64,000 nucleotides of DNA from Paenibacillus_E qinlingensis_A. Lineage in GTDB: Bacteria; Bacillota; Bacilli; Paenibacillales; NBRC-103111. The notes under the pieces were generated by a model. It did no database searches. It was not told the origin of the DNA and worked only from the letters and a program-made list of their open reading frames with translations. The stretch is from assembly GCF_031455095.1 (NCBI RefSeq), contig NZ_JAVDSB010000005.1, positions 248,001 through 312,000 of the forward strand. The letters run 5' to 3'. The stretch's first letter is position 1. Every line of letters begins with the position of its first letter. This document shows, piece by piece, positions 36,813 through 45,730 of the stretch. A program made the position numbers and the translations under genes.

Positions 36813-37673
36813 TTAACCTTTCATCGATCCATCGGATACGCCGGAAATAATGAACCTTTGCAGGAAGAGATAGAGCAGCAAGGTGGGAATGAGGACCGTT
36901 ACAATGGCAGCCGACATGACTGGCCAATCGGTCGCATTTTCGCTGGAAAAGGAGTTAAGAGCGACGGTGACTGTTCGCAAAGAGGTCTTCGGCATAAACA
37001 AATATGGATTCAGAAAGTCGTTATAGATAGAAATCGTCTTTAGAATAATGACCGTTGCGATGCCGGGCATCATCTGAGGCAGAATAACGGACCAGTAGAT
37101 GCGGAAGTAGGAGGCACCGTCTATCTTAGCGCTCTCGTCCATATGCTTCGGGATCTTCTCCAGGAACTGAAGGAAAATATAAATGCCCACGACATCCGCG
37201 CCTGTATACAGTAGAAAACCTGCCTCTCTTGTATTGAACAACCCCAAGGATTTGATAACCATGAATGTAGACACGGATGTTAGCACATGGGGAATCAGGA
37301 CGGAAGCGACAAATGCTGTAATGATGATTTTCTTGAAGCGGAAATCAAAACGGTTCAGGACATACGAGGCCATGGAACCAAGGAATACGCTTCCGGTTAC
37401 ACCTACCGCAACTTGGACTGAGGAATTTACGAAAGCTGATAGCATTTTACCTTGCTTGATTGCCATGATGTAGTTATCGAAGTTAAACAGATTGTCAGGT
37501 AAAGCCATAAAGCCTTTCAGCCCATACTCCTCACTGGTTTTCAACGAGACGTTTAGGATGATGAAGAGCGGCAACATAATAATGGCCACCCCGATCAAAG
37601 CCATGGCATAATTGAACAGCTTTAGAAGAGGGTGGCTAATTTCCAGCCCGATGTCGGTAGCATGTTTCTTCAT
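36813..37673 (-). CDS. Carbohydrate ABC transporter permease (MalG-like)
   Basis: A 286-residue permease with six predicted helices. The EAA loop is DESAKIDGASYFRIYWSVILPQM and the C-terminus is QRFIISGVSDGSMKG, typical of CUT1 inner-membrane subunits. The start at ATG 37673 overlaps the stop of the upstream permease (ATGA), with GAAAGGAG 10 nt upstream, so the longer frame from 37700 is rejected. With the partner permease and SBP it should import the lyase products for GH88. Confidence 0.92.
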   Translation of the reverse strand: MKKHATDIGLEISHPLLKLFNYAMALIGVAIIMLPLFIILNVSLKTSEEYGLKGFMALPDNLFNFDNYIMAIKQGKMLSAFVNSSVQVAVGVTGSVFLGSMASYVLNRFDFRFKKIIITAFVASVLIPHVLTSVSTFMVIKSLGLFNTREAGFLLYTGADVVGIYIFLQFLEKIPKHMDESAKIDGASYFRIYWSVILPQMMPGIATVIILKTISIYNDFLNPYLFMPKTSLRTVTVALNSFSSENATDWPVMSAAIVTVLIPTLLLYLFLQRFIISGVSDGSMKG

Positions 37674-38572
37674 ATCTGCCGCTCTCCTTTCGATAACCAT
37701 AATCTTTGCAGGCCAACGACGATAGCTACAATGATTAGCATGACCACAGCCATTGCAGCGGCTTTACCATAATTGCTGAATTCGAAGGCGATGGCCAAGG
37801 ACTTGGAGACGAATGTGTCGCTCAGGCCGTAAGGACCGCCTTTTGTCAGGACAAAGGGTTGGAAGTAGGCTTGCAGTGCACCGTTAATTCCGAGGAACAG
37901 ATTAAGCTCAAACACGGTGATGATGTTAGGAATAATCATATAACGAATCATCTGATGAAAGCTGGCTCCATCGATACTGGCTGCTTCATAGACGTCCTTT
38001 GGAATGGACTGTAAGCCGGCCAGATAGACGACCATACACCAACCTGTGAACATCCATGTGCCGATGAAGGCAAGGGAGAAGTTGATCAAATAATTCTCCG
38101 GCAGCCAGTGCACGGGATTCATGCCGATCCACTTCAGAGCAGCGTTTAGTGGACTGTTGGTGTAGTTGTACAAATAATTGAACATGAATGCGATCGCGAT
38201 GCCGTTCAAAATATTAGGCATAAACAAAATGGAACGAAAGAAATTTTTTCCTTTCATTTTGGTGCTGAGGATGATAGCAAAATACAAACCAATCACGTTC
38301 TGAACGAGCATGGCCACAATATAAGCCCCATTGTTTTTGACCGAAATCCAGACATCGGTATCTTCGAATACATCTAAGTAGTTTTTGATCCCGACAAACT
38401 GCATATCTGGGGAGATGCCATCCCACTTCGAAAAACTCATTTGAAACAGTTTAAGGGCAGGCCAATAGGTAAATGTAATTAGGAGCACGACCGGCAAGAC
38501 CAAAAACGCCAGTATGGTCAAACCTTTCTGATAGTCGTATCTACGTACCCTTCTGAAGGTGTTCTCTCTCAT
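37670..38572 (-). CDS. Carbohydrate ABC transporter permease (MalF/UgpA-like)
   Basis: This 300-residue permease has a first helix LTILAFLVLPVVLLITFTYW and the EAA loop YEAASIDGASFHQMIRYMIIPNI. It is translationally coupled to the next permease. It is of the classical CUT1 type rather than the LplB type seen in the other two systems of this window, so this transporter has a separate origin. The gene starts 79 bp after the SBP stop. Confidence 0.92.
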   Translation of the reverse strand: MRENTFRRVRRYDYQKGLTILAFLVLPVVLLITFTYWPALKLFQMSFSKWDGISPDMQFVGIKNYLDVFEDTDVWISVKNNGAYIVAMLVQNVIGLYFAIILSTKMKGKNFFRSILFMPNILNGIAIAFMFNYLYNYTNSPLNAALKWIGMNPVHWLPENYLINFSLAFIGTWMFTGWCMVVYLAGLQSIPKDVYEAASIDGASFHQMIRYMIIPNIITVFELNLFLGINGALQAYFQPFVLTKGGPYGLSDTFVSKSLAIAFEFSNYGKAAAMAVVMLIIVAIVVGLQRLWLSKGERQI

Positions 38573-38594
38573 AACTCCATCCTTCTTTATCCAG

Positions 38595-38634
38595 ATTTTA
38601 AAACAAAAGATGGATCCAAGTTGAACCCATCTTC
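38595..38634 (-). terminator. Partial terminator between SBP and permease genes
   Basis: Read on the minus strand, AAGATGG (from 38633) pairs with CCATCTT (to 38607), enclosing further partial pairing, and is followed by TTGTTTT. It is placed like the hairpin at 15896-15930 and would reduce permease relative to SBP expression. Confidence 0.65.
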
Positions 38635-38651
38635 TGAACGGTGCACTTACA

Positions 38652-39944
38652 TTATTTCCCTAGAACTTCCATGCGTGCCTTTTGCCATTTCTCATTGTAC
38701 TTTTTCACGACATCGTCTGTATTTTTGCTCAACATAAATTCTTGAACGACCTGCGATAAATTGATTTGGGATTTGTTCAAGGTTTCTTGGAATTTGATAT
38801 CAACCGCTGTGTCTTCAATAATAGGCAGCTTGGATGACAGCAATTCTTCTACGCCTGGAATGACGGCTTTATCTTGCTTGATGGAAGAGTTCACACCACT
38901 TGCCTGTGCATAACGGCTGTTGGTGAGCATGAATTTGACGAACGCTTTACTGGCCTCCGGGTATTTCGTGTTCTTGGATACAACAAATGGTTTGTCTGGT
39001 CCGACATATACGGCTTTCGATCCTGGGTGAGGGAACATGCCGACTGCATCGGATTTAGCACCTAGGTCGATTAACTGTGGAACAAGCCAATCCGCCATAA
39101 ACATCATACCGACTTTGCCTGCCGCAAGATCCTTCTTCGTCTGTTCCCAGTTCGCCGACATCAGATCAGGTTCTGTAAAGCCCTTCTGATAAGCGTCCCT
39201 TGCCAGATTGAAGCCTTTCAAAAACTCGCTGTTGAACAGATCCCCAGCTTTGGCAATCAAGTCGTTTCTCCAATTCGCGTTACCTGTGCTCACATGTGTG
39301 TATTGGAAGAAATAAGGATCCAGTGTAAACGCGTCTTTAAAACCCGTACCTAGAGGAATAATGCCTTTGTCCTTCAGCTTTTGGAAGGCAGCGAACAACT
39401 CATCTGTGGTTGTCGGCGTTTTCGTAATTCCTGCCGCCTGGAAGGCGGTCTTACTGTATACAACACCTAGGTATGCCGCACCGGAGTTGACCTTGTACAG
39501 CTTCCCGTCATCACCTAAACCGCTTGCATGAAACCACAGGTTATCCTTGTTATAGCCCAAATCGTCCAATGGCATATAATACTTAGGTAGATCAGCCTTC
39601 GTAATCTCGGGAAGGGCAATCGTAACATCCGGTAATTCACTGGCAGCCGCACGCGTCTTTAAGATTTGCTTCCAATCTTTATAAGATTCAATCGTAACTT
39701 GAACCCCTGGATTCGCTTTCATAAACTCGTCTGCAAGCGCTTTAATTTTAGTTTCGGCAATATCCGTTCGATGGGTACCAAATACGATCTTGCCCTGCAA
39801 ATTAGCAGCCTCAGTAGTCGGCTTGGCAGCGGTTGCAGGTGTGGCTGCTGGTGTGGAAGCGGGGGACGCGCTTTGGCCATTGCCACAGGCGACGATCGGC
39901 ACAACTAAACTGAGAGAAAAAACGAGACTGAGTAATCTTTTCAT
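38652..39944 (-). CDS. Sugar ABC transporter solute-binding lipoprotein
   Basis: A 430-residue family-1 SBP. The signal peptide ends in the lipobox VPIVAC, followed by an Ala/Thr/Pro-rich tether. The mature part begins GKIVFGTHRTDIAETKIKALADEFMKA and contains WEQTKKDLAAGKVGMMFMADW, typical of CUT1 binding proteins. It belongs to the PL8/GH88 operon and should bind an unsaturated oligosaccharide. ATG 39944 is chosen over 39986 because AAGGAGG lies 6 nt upstream and the signal peptide starts there. Confidence 0.92.
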   Translation of the reverse strand: MKRLLSLVFSLSLVVPIVACGNGQSASPASTPAATPATAAKPTTEAANLQGKIVFGTHRTDIAETKIKALADEFMKANPGVQVTIESYKDWKQILKTRAAASELPDVTIALPEITKADLPKYYMPLDDLGYNKDNLWFHASGLGDDGKLYKVNSGAAYLGVVYSKTAFQAAGITKTPTTTDELFAAFQKLKDKGIIPLGTGFKDAFTLDPYFFQYTHVSTGNANWRNDLIAKAGDLFNSEFLKGFNLARDAYQKGFTEPDLMSANWEQTKKDLAAGKVGMMFMADWLVPQLIDLGAKSDAVGMFPHPGSKAVYVGPDKPFVVSKNTKYPEASKAFVKFMLTNSRYAQASGVNSSIKQDKAVIPGVEELLSSKLPIIEDTAVDIKFQETLNKSQINLSQVVQEFMLSKNTDDVVKKYNEKWQKARMEVLGK

Positions 39945-40002
39945 AGTGACCTCCTTGTATGTCTGTTCTTGTTCAACAGGATGCATCCTCTGATACCCTT
40001 AT

Positions 40003-40016
40003 TTTAAGCGTTTTCA
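40003..40016 (-). promoter_or_regulatory. Candidate cre site upstream of the PL8/GH88 operon
   Basis: On the minus strand TGAAAACGCTTAAA matches the consensus TGWAARCGYTWNCW at 13 of 14 positions. It lies about 60 bp upstream of the SBP start, in the gap after the response-regulator gene, where catabolite control of this operon would be expected. Confidence 0.55.
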
Positions 40017-40073
40017 GGAGACCAAATGAATGACCGGATATTGGATTTCTTAACAGATCATTTGATTGGTCGT

Positions 40074-41669
40074 TTACTTGATCTTTTTTCTGTATTCCGT
40101 AGGGGAAACGCCCACTAATTTCTTAAAGGCTCGGCTGAATGATTCAGGTTCCTCATATCCAACCATTCCTCCCACTTCGTATACCTTAATTTCGGGCATA
40201 GCCAGCAGTTTCTTAGCTTCCTTCATGCGAGCTTCTATGAGAAAATTCGTAAAGCTTTTTCCAGTCTGATCTTTGAATAGCTTACTGAAATAAAATGGAT
40301 TTAAACATACCCGGTCCGCAACGCTTTGAAGCATCAAGTCCTCGCGGAAGTGCTGCTGAATATATTCCTTGGCGATTTCGATAATGCGAATGCTTCTCTC
40401 GCTTTTACGATTCTGAATCGTGGTTGTCCGATCCGTGAAATCCTCGGCGAGCAGGCCGATCAGATCCTTCATGGTGGGAACGAGATCGATAGCAGCAAAC
40501 AGATCTTGCCCGTTCGCCGTCTTGTTGGAGGAGGCTTCAGCAAATTCCCGACATGCAACTTCCATGCGGGTAACCATTTTTTTGCAGACATCCTTCACGT
40601 TTACAGGTCTCGCCTGAAGCATCTCCAAACGAACCAACAATTGCATCAGTACATCCTTGGCCTGGTTAAAATCCCCAAGCTCCATGAGGCTAGTAATTTG
40701 TTGAACCTCTGGCTCCCAGGGAAACGATGCAATCGTTGACATGTTCGATTCATCTTGCGAAGTAAGAAATTTCGCGCCTGCATTTTCGTAGAAGCCAGTC
40801 TCCAGAGCACGCTCCGCCTCCTTAGCTCCATTGGGCAGTTCATCTAGGAGTGTAAATACATCACTAATGCCGCACGAAACTTTAGTATCTGGTACTGATT
40901 TCCAGTTGTCTGCCTGTATGTTCAGTGCGTCCTGCACCACATTCTTGAAATGGACGAATTCCTTATTTCCGCAAAAAACAGCAATAACCTGAGTACCACG
41001 TAAAGCAAGCATGACACGAACCATTGGGGCCATTTGTGGTACTAGTGAGAGCACATCGTTCTTGATTGTTTCAAGAATTAAAGGATTATTCTGGTGAACC
41101 TGTAGGATGGCGATCAGAAAATTCCCGCTGTCTGCCAGTCCACAGTCTCGCAGCTTTTGCTTACATGGCTCTACATCTTGTGCTCTAGCATGGAGGAATT
41201 GCAGCAATGCTTTCTCCTCGACTAACAGCTGCGCTTCCTCCGATCTATCCTTCAGCAGCCCGTCCCGCCGAGAGGATTCCTGCTCCAGCGCATGGTCATC
41301 CCTGATCTTCTGCAGCAATGCCACAATATCCGGTGTGGGGATCGGCTTCAATAAGTAATCCACTGCACCCTGACGTAAGGTCTCCCTGACATACGGGTAT
41401 TCACCGAACCCGCTCAGCACGATGATCTTCATCCTATCCAGTGGATCCTGTTGCGCCTTCACCTTCCGAATCAGCTCCACGCCGTCCAGAACAGGCATCT
41501 TGATATCCGTAATTAACAAGTCCGGCTTGCACACCAAGATGTCCTCGTAGGCCTGTTGTCCATTCGACGCCTCACCGATGACCGTCCATTCCGGGCAATT
41601 TTTCTCGATAATTTTTCTCAGACCGGTACGAATGATTCTGTCGTCATCTGCAATGAATACGTGATACAT
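40074..41669 (-). CDS. YesN-family response regulator with AraC output domain
   Basis: This 531-residue response regulator has a receiver domain (about 1-125) with acidic residues DDD at 8-10, phospho-acceptor Asp55 in LLITDIKMP and the conserved Lys in YLLKPIPTPD. A long middle region follows. The C-terminal AraC double HTH (about 430-531) contains LQSVADRVCLNPFYFSKLFKDQTG and VYEVGGMVGYEEPESFSRAFKK. It forms a two-component pair with the YesM-type kinase 25 bp upstream and likely activates the SBP-permease-PL8-GH88 operon just downstream on the same strand. Confidence 0.93.
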   Translation of the reverse strand: MYHVFIADDDRIIRTGLRKIIEKNCPEWTVIGEASNGQQAYEDILVCKPDLLITDIKMPVLDGVELIRKVKAQQDPLDRMKIIVLSGFGEYPYVRETLRQGAVDYLLKPIPTPDIVALLQKIRDDHALEQESSRRDGLLKDRSEEAQLLVEEKALLQFLHARAQDVEPCKQKLRDCGLADSGNFLIAILQVHQNNPLILETIKNDVLSLVPQMAPMVRVMLALRGTQVIAVFCGNKEFVHFKNVVQDALNIQADNWKSVPDTKVSCGISDVFTLLDELPNGAKEAERALETGFYENAGAKFLTSQDESNMSTIASFPWEPEVQQITSLMELGDFNQAKDVLMQLLVRLEMLQARPVNVKDVCKKMVTRMEVACREFAEASSNKTANGQDLFAAIDLVPTMKDLIGLLAEDFTDRTTTIQNRKSERSIRIIEIAKEYIQQHFREDLMLQSVADRVCLNPFYFSKLFKDQTGKSFTNFLIEARMKEAKKLLAMPEIKVYEVGGMVGYEEPESFSRAFKKLVGVSPTEYRKKIK

Positions 41670-41694
41670 CGTTTAGCCTCGTTTCTAAAATGGT

Positions 41695-43506
41695 CTAGGT
41701 CATGATGGGAATTTGAAAAAATACCGTCGTTTGAACCTTCTCCACACTTCGAATTTGTAAACCATATCCGACTCCATAATGCAAGCCAATCCTTTGATGG
41801 ACGTTTTTCATCCCAATACTACCAGGCGATTCATTCATTCCGTTCAAGTCATCCATCGTTTGTTTAAGTTTGTCTACGGAGAAGCCGCCCCCGTTATCTG
41901 TTACCTCGAAAACAACATGGTTCTCAAGCTTTCTTACAGATATGGTTATGAGTCCGCCATCGGAGGTATATTTCAAACCATGGTTGATTGCATTCTCCAC
42001 CAGTGGCTGTAGGACCATCTTGGGAATTGGAACATCCTCAATTTCTTCCTCGACATGGATAACGATTTGAAATAAGTCGCCGTATCTGACTTGCTGAAGC
42101 AAGACATACTCCTTCAGATAATGAATTTCATCCCGCAATTGCACCTTGGACAAAGGGTCGGTAATGCCATATCTCAGAATGCCGCCAAGGGCAACAGCCA
42201 TCCGGGATGCTTCATCGTCATCATTGATTTCTGCCATCATCCTTATCGATTCAATGGTGTTGTACAGAAAGTGGGGGTTGATCTGGTTCTGAAGGCTCTG
42301 AAGTTGTAATTCCTTCTTCCGTAGTTTGTCTATGTATACTTCCTGAATAAGATCTTGAATTCTGTCTGTCATTCGGTTGAATGACGAGCCCAAGGCACCA
42401 ATTTCATCCGCTCTGTTATCTTGGACTTTTACCCCAAAATTGCCTTTCTCGAATTTCTTAATTGTATTAATAAGTGTTCTAATCGGATTCACAATTTGTC
42501 TGGAAATTATAAAGAGAAAGAAAAAGGAACCCGCGATGGCTAGAAAGGTAAAGAACATCGTCACTTTGCCTGCTTGATTAATCTGCCGGAACAATTCACG
42601 CTCCGGGATGATGGTTAGAATCGTCCATTCGTTCACTTCGGAAGTAAAGCTTCGGACAATGGAATGCGTACCATCAATGTTGCTTGCCTGACTTAGCCGT
42701 GCTTTGGCTATGTTTTGCAGATTCATATCGGCGGGACTGCCAATATTCGGAGAGTGGGTATCGTATATGGTCTGACCATTCTTATCCACGATAACAACCC
42801 TTTGGTTGGGAAAAAGCATTAAATTTTTAATTTGTTCGGCCAAGTAATCAACCTTTGTATTGACAAGCAGCACTGCCGCTACGGCTCCTGCATTAACGTC
42901 CACAAGTCCTCTAGCCACTCCGAACACTTGAATGGGCCGAGTCCTCTGATCGGATACATTGGGTAAGTGATAGGTGGAGACGATCTGCGGCCTGCCGAAG
43001 CTCTCGATGCTTTTACGGAACCAAACTTCTCGAACAGGATCAAACGGGCGCAGCAATGCCGTATCCAACACCTTGTATTCGCTCATTCCGTTCAGGTTAA
43101 ACAAGAAAATGGAGTGGATGTCTTTTTTGAACAGAAACATCTTATTGAATATCATGTCAGCTTCCCGCTGAAAATCCAGGCTGACTTGATTATTCTGAAA
43201 TGATTTCAGGTTCTGAAAAAAATTATCTTTCGAATTCTGTTCCATGAGAGGGATGATGGTGATAGAAGACAAATCCGCCAAATAAGAGTCGATTCTGCCC
43301 ATTGTTTGCTTATTGGCCAGATCGATTGCTTCCAGCGATACAGCTTCCTTATCCTTCTTGTAATTCATAAAGTGACCATAAGACAGAAGAATCATAAGAA
43401 ATGACAGGAACAAGAAACAGATGCTCAGTTTATAAAATAAAGGAATGTTGGACAGCTTCCACATTTTCCTATTAAAGGGAGTGAACTTGCGTTTCTCCAC
43501 AGCCAT
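41695..43506 (-). CDS. YesM-family sensor histidine kinase
   Basis: A 603-residue membrane kinase. Helix 1 (LSICFLFLSFLMILLSYGHF) precedes an extracellular Cache-like sensor (about 45-300). Helix 2 (VTMFFTFLAIAGSFFFLFII) is followed by HAMP. The LytS/YesM-type phospho-acceptor His412 lies in QINPHFLYNTIESI, and the ATPase domain contains VLQPLVENAINHG and DNGGGFS. Kinases of this type pair with YesN regulators to sense extracellular glycans. The pair heads the minus-strand operon for the uronate polysaccharide. Confidence 0.93.
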   Translation of the reverse strand: MAVEKRKFTPFNRKMWKLSNIPLFYKLSICFLFLSFLMILLSYGHFMNYKKDKEAVSLEAIDLANKQTMGRIDSYLADLSSITIIPLMEQNSKDNFFQNLKSFQNNQVSLDFQREADMIFNKMFLFKKDIHSIFLFNLNGMSEYKVLDTALLRPFDPVREVWFRKSIESFGRPQIVSTYHLPNVSDQRTRPIQVFGVARGLVDVNAGAVAAVLLVNTKVDYLAEQIKNLMLFPNQRVVIVDKNGQTIYDTHSPNIGSPADMNLQNIAKARLSQASNIDGTHSIVRSFTSEVNEWTILTIIPERELFRQINQAGKVTMFFTFLAIAGSFFFLFIISRQIVNPIRTLINTIKKFEKGNFGVKVQDNRADEIGALGSSFNRMTDRIQDLIQEVYIDKLRKKELQLQSLQNQINPHFLYNTIESIRMMAEINDDDEASRMAVALGGILRYGITDPLSKVQLRDEIHYLKEYVLLQQVRYGDLFQIVIHVEEEIEDVPIPKMVLQPLVENAINHGLKYTSDGGLITISVRKLENHVVFEVTDNGGGFSVDKLKQTMDDLNGMNESPGSIGMKNVHQRIGLHYGVGYGLQIRSVEKVQTTVFFQIPIMT

Positions 43507-43643
43507 ACGCCCCCATCTATCATGTTGTCATCCCACAGTGAAAACGCCTACAAGATGCCCTAGTAACAATAGTGATAATACCCCCTTTCCAGAAAACCCG
43601 CAACAGGCTGAGCAACGATACAAGTTAGACAGAAGAGGGCACT

Positions 43644-43692
43644 GCTTTTTTTTATCCGAACTGCTGAATCGGCAAAAACGGCACAAAAAAGC
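43644..43692 (+). promoter_or_regulatory. Shared regulatory element B, copy 1
   Basis: GCTTTTTT (43644-43651) and AAAAAAGC (43685-43692) form an inverted repeat with 33 bp between the arms. The stretch between them contains TTATCCGAACTGCTGAATCGG. The same element with identical arm spacing occurs at 52335-52383. Because the copies differ inside but keep arms and spacing, this looks like a regulator site rather than a terminator. Confidence 0.65.
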
Positions 43693-43777
43693 AATTTCAT
43701 TTCTATATTTGCCGCTGTTTTCGTGTAAAGATGGGTTCGCAGCAGGAAATTGTAAAACGCAATCGCTTACATGATTA

Positions 43778-43796
43778 CGTTAAATGAGTTTTAACG
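43778..43796. promoter_or_regulatory. Inverted repeat, possible operator
   Basis: CGTTAAA (43778-43784) and TTTAACG (43790-43796) form a perfect 7-bp dyad with a 5-bp spacer, just ahead of the ribosome binding site of the permease operon. The bound protein is unknown. Confidence 0.45.
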
Positions 43797-43828
43797 CCTA
43801 GCTACATTTCGGAAAGGGGAATAACAAG

Positions 43829-44803
43829 ATGAAACCTGCAACGAACGACGCCATGCCCCAGACGCTGATCCGGGTACCGATGGCTGCGGTCAAGCGGCAC
43901 AAAACCTGGAAAAAGATGAAACGCTTCATTCCGCTTTACCTTTTATTCTTACCCGTGCTGGCCTATTATGCCATCTTTCATTACGCACCGATGACCGGGG
44001 TCATCATTGCCTTCAAGAAGTACACGTTCATGGACGGCATTTTCGGGAGCGAATGGGCGGGACTCGCACATTTTAAAAGATTTATTGAGAATGGTGACTT
44101 CTGGATCATTTTCCGTAACACACTGCTTTTGGCTTTCTACCGCCTTTTATTCGGATTTCCGGCACCGATTCTATTCGCACTGCTAATTAACGAATTGCGT
44201 TTTACGAAATGGAAGCGTTTTTTTCAAACCGTCTCGTACCTACCGCACTTTGTATCCTGGGTTGTGGTATACGCACTACTGTACAATTTATTCTCGGAAA
44301 GCGGATTAATCAATCTACTGCTTAAATCTTCGGTTGGTCACACCTTTGAATTTCTGTCATCCACCGAATATTACCGGATGATGTTTGTAGGCAGTGCCAT
44401 ATGGAAAGAAATCGGTTGGAGCGCCATTATCTTTTTGGCTGCTTTAACGAGGGTTGATCCCGATATGCTTGAAGCCTCGGCGATTGACGGTGCAAATCGG
44501 TGGCAGCGCTTATGGCATATCACCTTGCCAAGTATTAGAAGTGTAATCAGCATTATGTTTGTGCTGAGCTTAGGCGGCATTCTCAGCGTAAGCTTCGAAC
44601 AGACGCTGGTCATGATCAATCCGCAAGTAGCGCCAGTAGCTGAGGTCATCGACTACTATGTGTACCGCATTGGTCTGCTCAATACGAATAATTACAGCTA
44701 CGCAACGGCCGTTGGTCTGTTCCGTTCAGCGATCGCGCTTGTTCTCGTATTGGTTGCCAACTATGTATCTAAGAAAATTGACGAGGAGGGGGCGATATGG
44801 TAA
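43829..44803 (+). CDS. Sugar ABC transporter permease (LplB-like)
   Basis: A 324-residue permease with a basic cytoplasmic N-terminus and six predicted helices, starting FIPLYLLFLPVLAYYAIFHYAPMTG. The EAA loop is LEASAIDGANRWQRLWHITLPSI. It is paralogous to the 15960 permease. The gene is first in the operon and its end overlaps the next permease by 7 bp. AAAGGGG precedes ATG 43829. Confidence 0.92.
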   Translation: MKPATNDAMPQTLIRVPMAAVKRHKTWKKMKRFIPLYLLFLPVLAYYAIFHYAPMTGVIIAFKKYTFMDGIFGSEWAGLAHFKRFIENGDFWIIFRNTLLLAFYRLLFGFPAPILFALLINELRFTKWKRFFQTVSYLPHFVSWVVVYALLYNLFSESGLINLLLKSSVGHTFEFLSSTEYYRMMFVGSAIWKEIGWSAIIFLAALTRVDPDMLEASAIDGANRWQRLWHITLPSIRSVISIMFVLSLGGILSVSFEQTLVMINPQVAPVAEVIDYYVYRIGLLNTNNYSYATAVGLFRSAIALVLVLVANYVSKKIDEEGAIW

Positions 44804-45672
44804 ACGGAAAGTCCAAGTCATTATCCCAGCCGGGAATCGTCGACTATATCATCTGGTTCTTCTTGGTTCTGCTCTGCGTGAGCACCCTGTACCCATTTCT
44901 GAATGTACTCATTGTATCGTTCGCTGACATGAAGGATTACGTGAAGCAAGGAGGGATCCTGCTCTATCCACGCTCGATTCATTGGGATAGTTATCGTTAC
45001 GTGCTTCGCCACTCTGGGCTGGTTGATGCCTATGGCGTCACCATCTTTATTACAGTTGTTGGTACGTTAATCAATTTGATTATGACAGCCCTAGGCGCTT
45101 ATGTGCTATCCAATCGCGAGTTGCCAGGGCGCAATGTGTTAATGACGATTATCGTCATTGCGATGTTGTTTAATGGCGGATTGATTCCTACCTATTTGGT
45201 TGTCCGTTCCCTGCATATGGTTGACTCCGTATGGGCTCTGATGATTCCATTCGCAATCAATGCCTGGCTGTTGATCCTCATGCGCAACTTTTTTCAGGGC
45301 ATTCCAGTTAGTCTTAGCGAATCGGCCCGATTGGACGGCTGCTCAGAGGTCGGTATACTCGTTCGCATCATGCTGCCGTTGTCTCTTCCAATCGTAGCCA
45401 CGCTAGCTCTGTTCTATGGGGTGGGACACTGGAATGAATATATCAATGTCATTATTTATATCAACGATCCGAAGCTTTCGACGCTGCAACTGATCTTACG
45501 TAAAATGTATACGGTTTCGATTGAACAGCTCGACGGCGACAGCCTGCCGCCGCCTGTAGAGACGATTCGTGCCGCTACGGTGATTCTGTCAGCTTTGCCC
45601 ATCATCATTGTATACCCGTTCTTGCAGAAGTACTTTGTGCAGGGAGTTATGGTCGGGTCTGTGAAGGGCTAA
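44797..45672 (+). CDS. Sugar ABC transporter permease (LplC/YtcP-like)
   Basis: This 291-residue second permease has helix 1 YIIWFFLVLLCVSTLYPFLNVLIVSF, an EAA loop ESARLDGCSEVGILVRIMLPLSLP and the C-terminal QKYFVQGVMVGSVKG shared with the 16887 permease. The 7-bp overlap with the upstream gene and GAGGAGGGGG inside that gene indicate translational coupling. The SBP follows 58 bp downstream. Confidence 0.92.
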   Translation: MVNGKSKSLSQPGIVDYIIWFFLVLLCVSTLYPFLNVLIVSFADMKDYVKQGGILLYPRSIHWDSYRYVLRHSGLVDAYGVTIFITVVGTLINLIMTALGAYVLSNRELPGRNVLMTIIVIAMLFNGGLIPTYLVVRSLHMVDSVWALMIPFAINAWLLILMRNFFQGIPVSLSESARLDGCSEVGILVRIMLPLSLPIVATLALFYGVGHWNEYINVIIYINDPKLSTLQLILRKMYTVSIEQLDGDSLPPPVETIRAATVILSALPIIIVYPFLQKYFVQGVMVGSVKG

Positions 45673-45730
45673 GCATGGACTTATCATAAGAAACGATCCA
45701 AATAACTAATCAAAGGGGAGACACAAAACA

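Larger units (their letters stand above)
43507..43828. other. Divergent intergenic region
   Basis: This 322-bp gap separates the YesM kinase gene (minus) and the LplB-type permease gene (plus). It holds shared element B (43644-43692), a degenerate cre-like match on the minus strand (43758-43771, TGTAAGCGATTGCG, two mismatches) and an inverted repeat CGTTAAA/TTTAACG (43778-43784 and 43790-43796) 32 bp before the permease start. No gene is visible in it. Confidence 0.6.

Noticed and set aside
43644..43692. Element B as a Rho-independent terminator
   Set aside because: The arms are A/T homopolymers 33 bp apart with no GC-rich stem, and no plus-strand gene ends just upstream.
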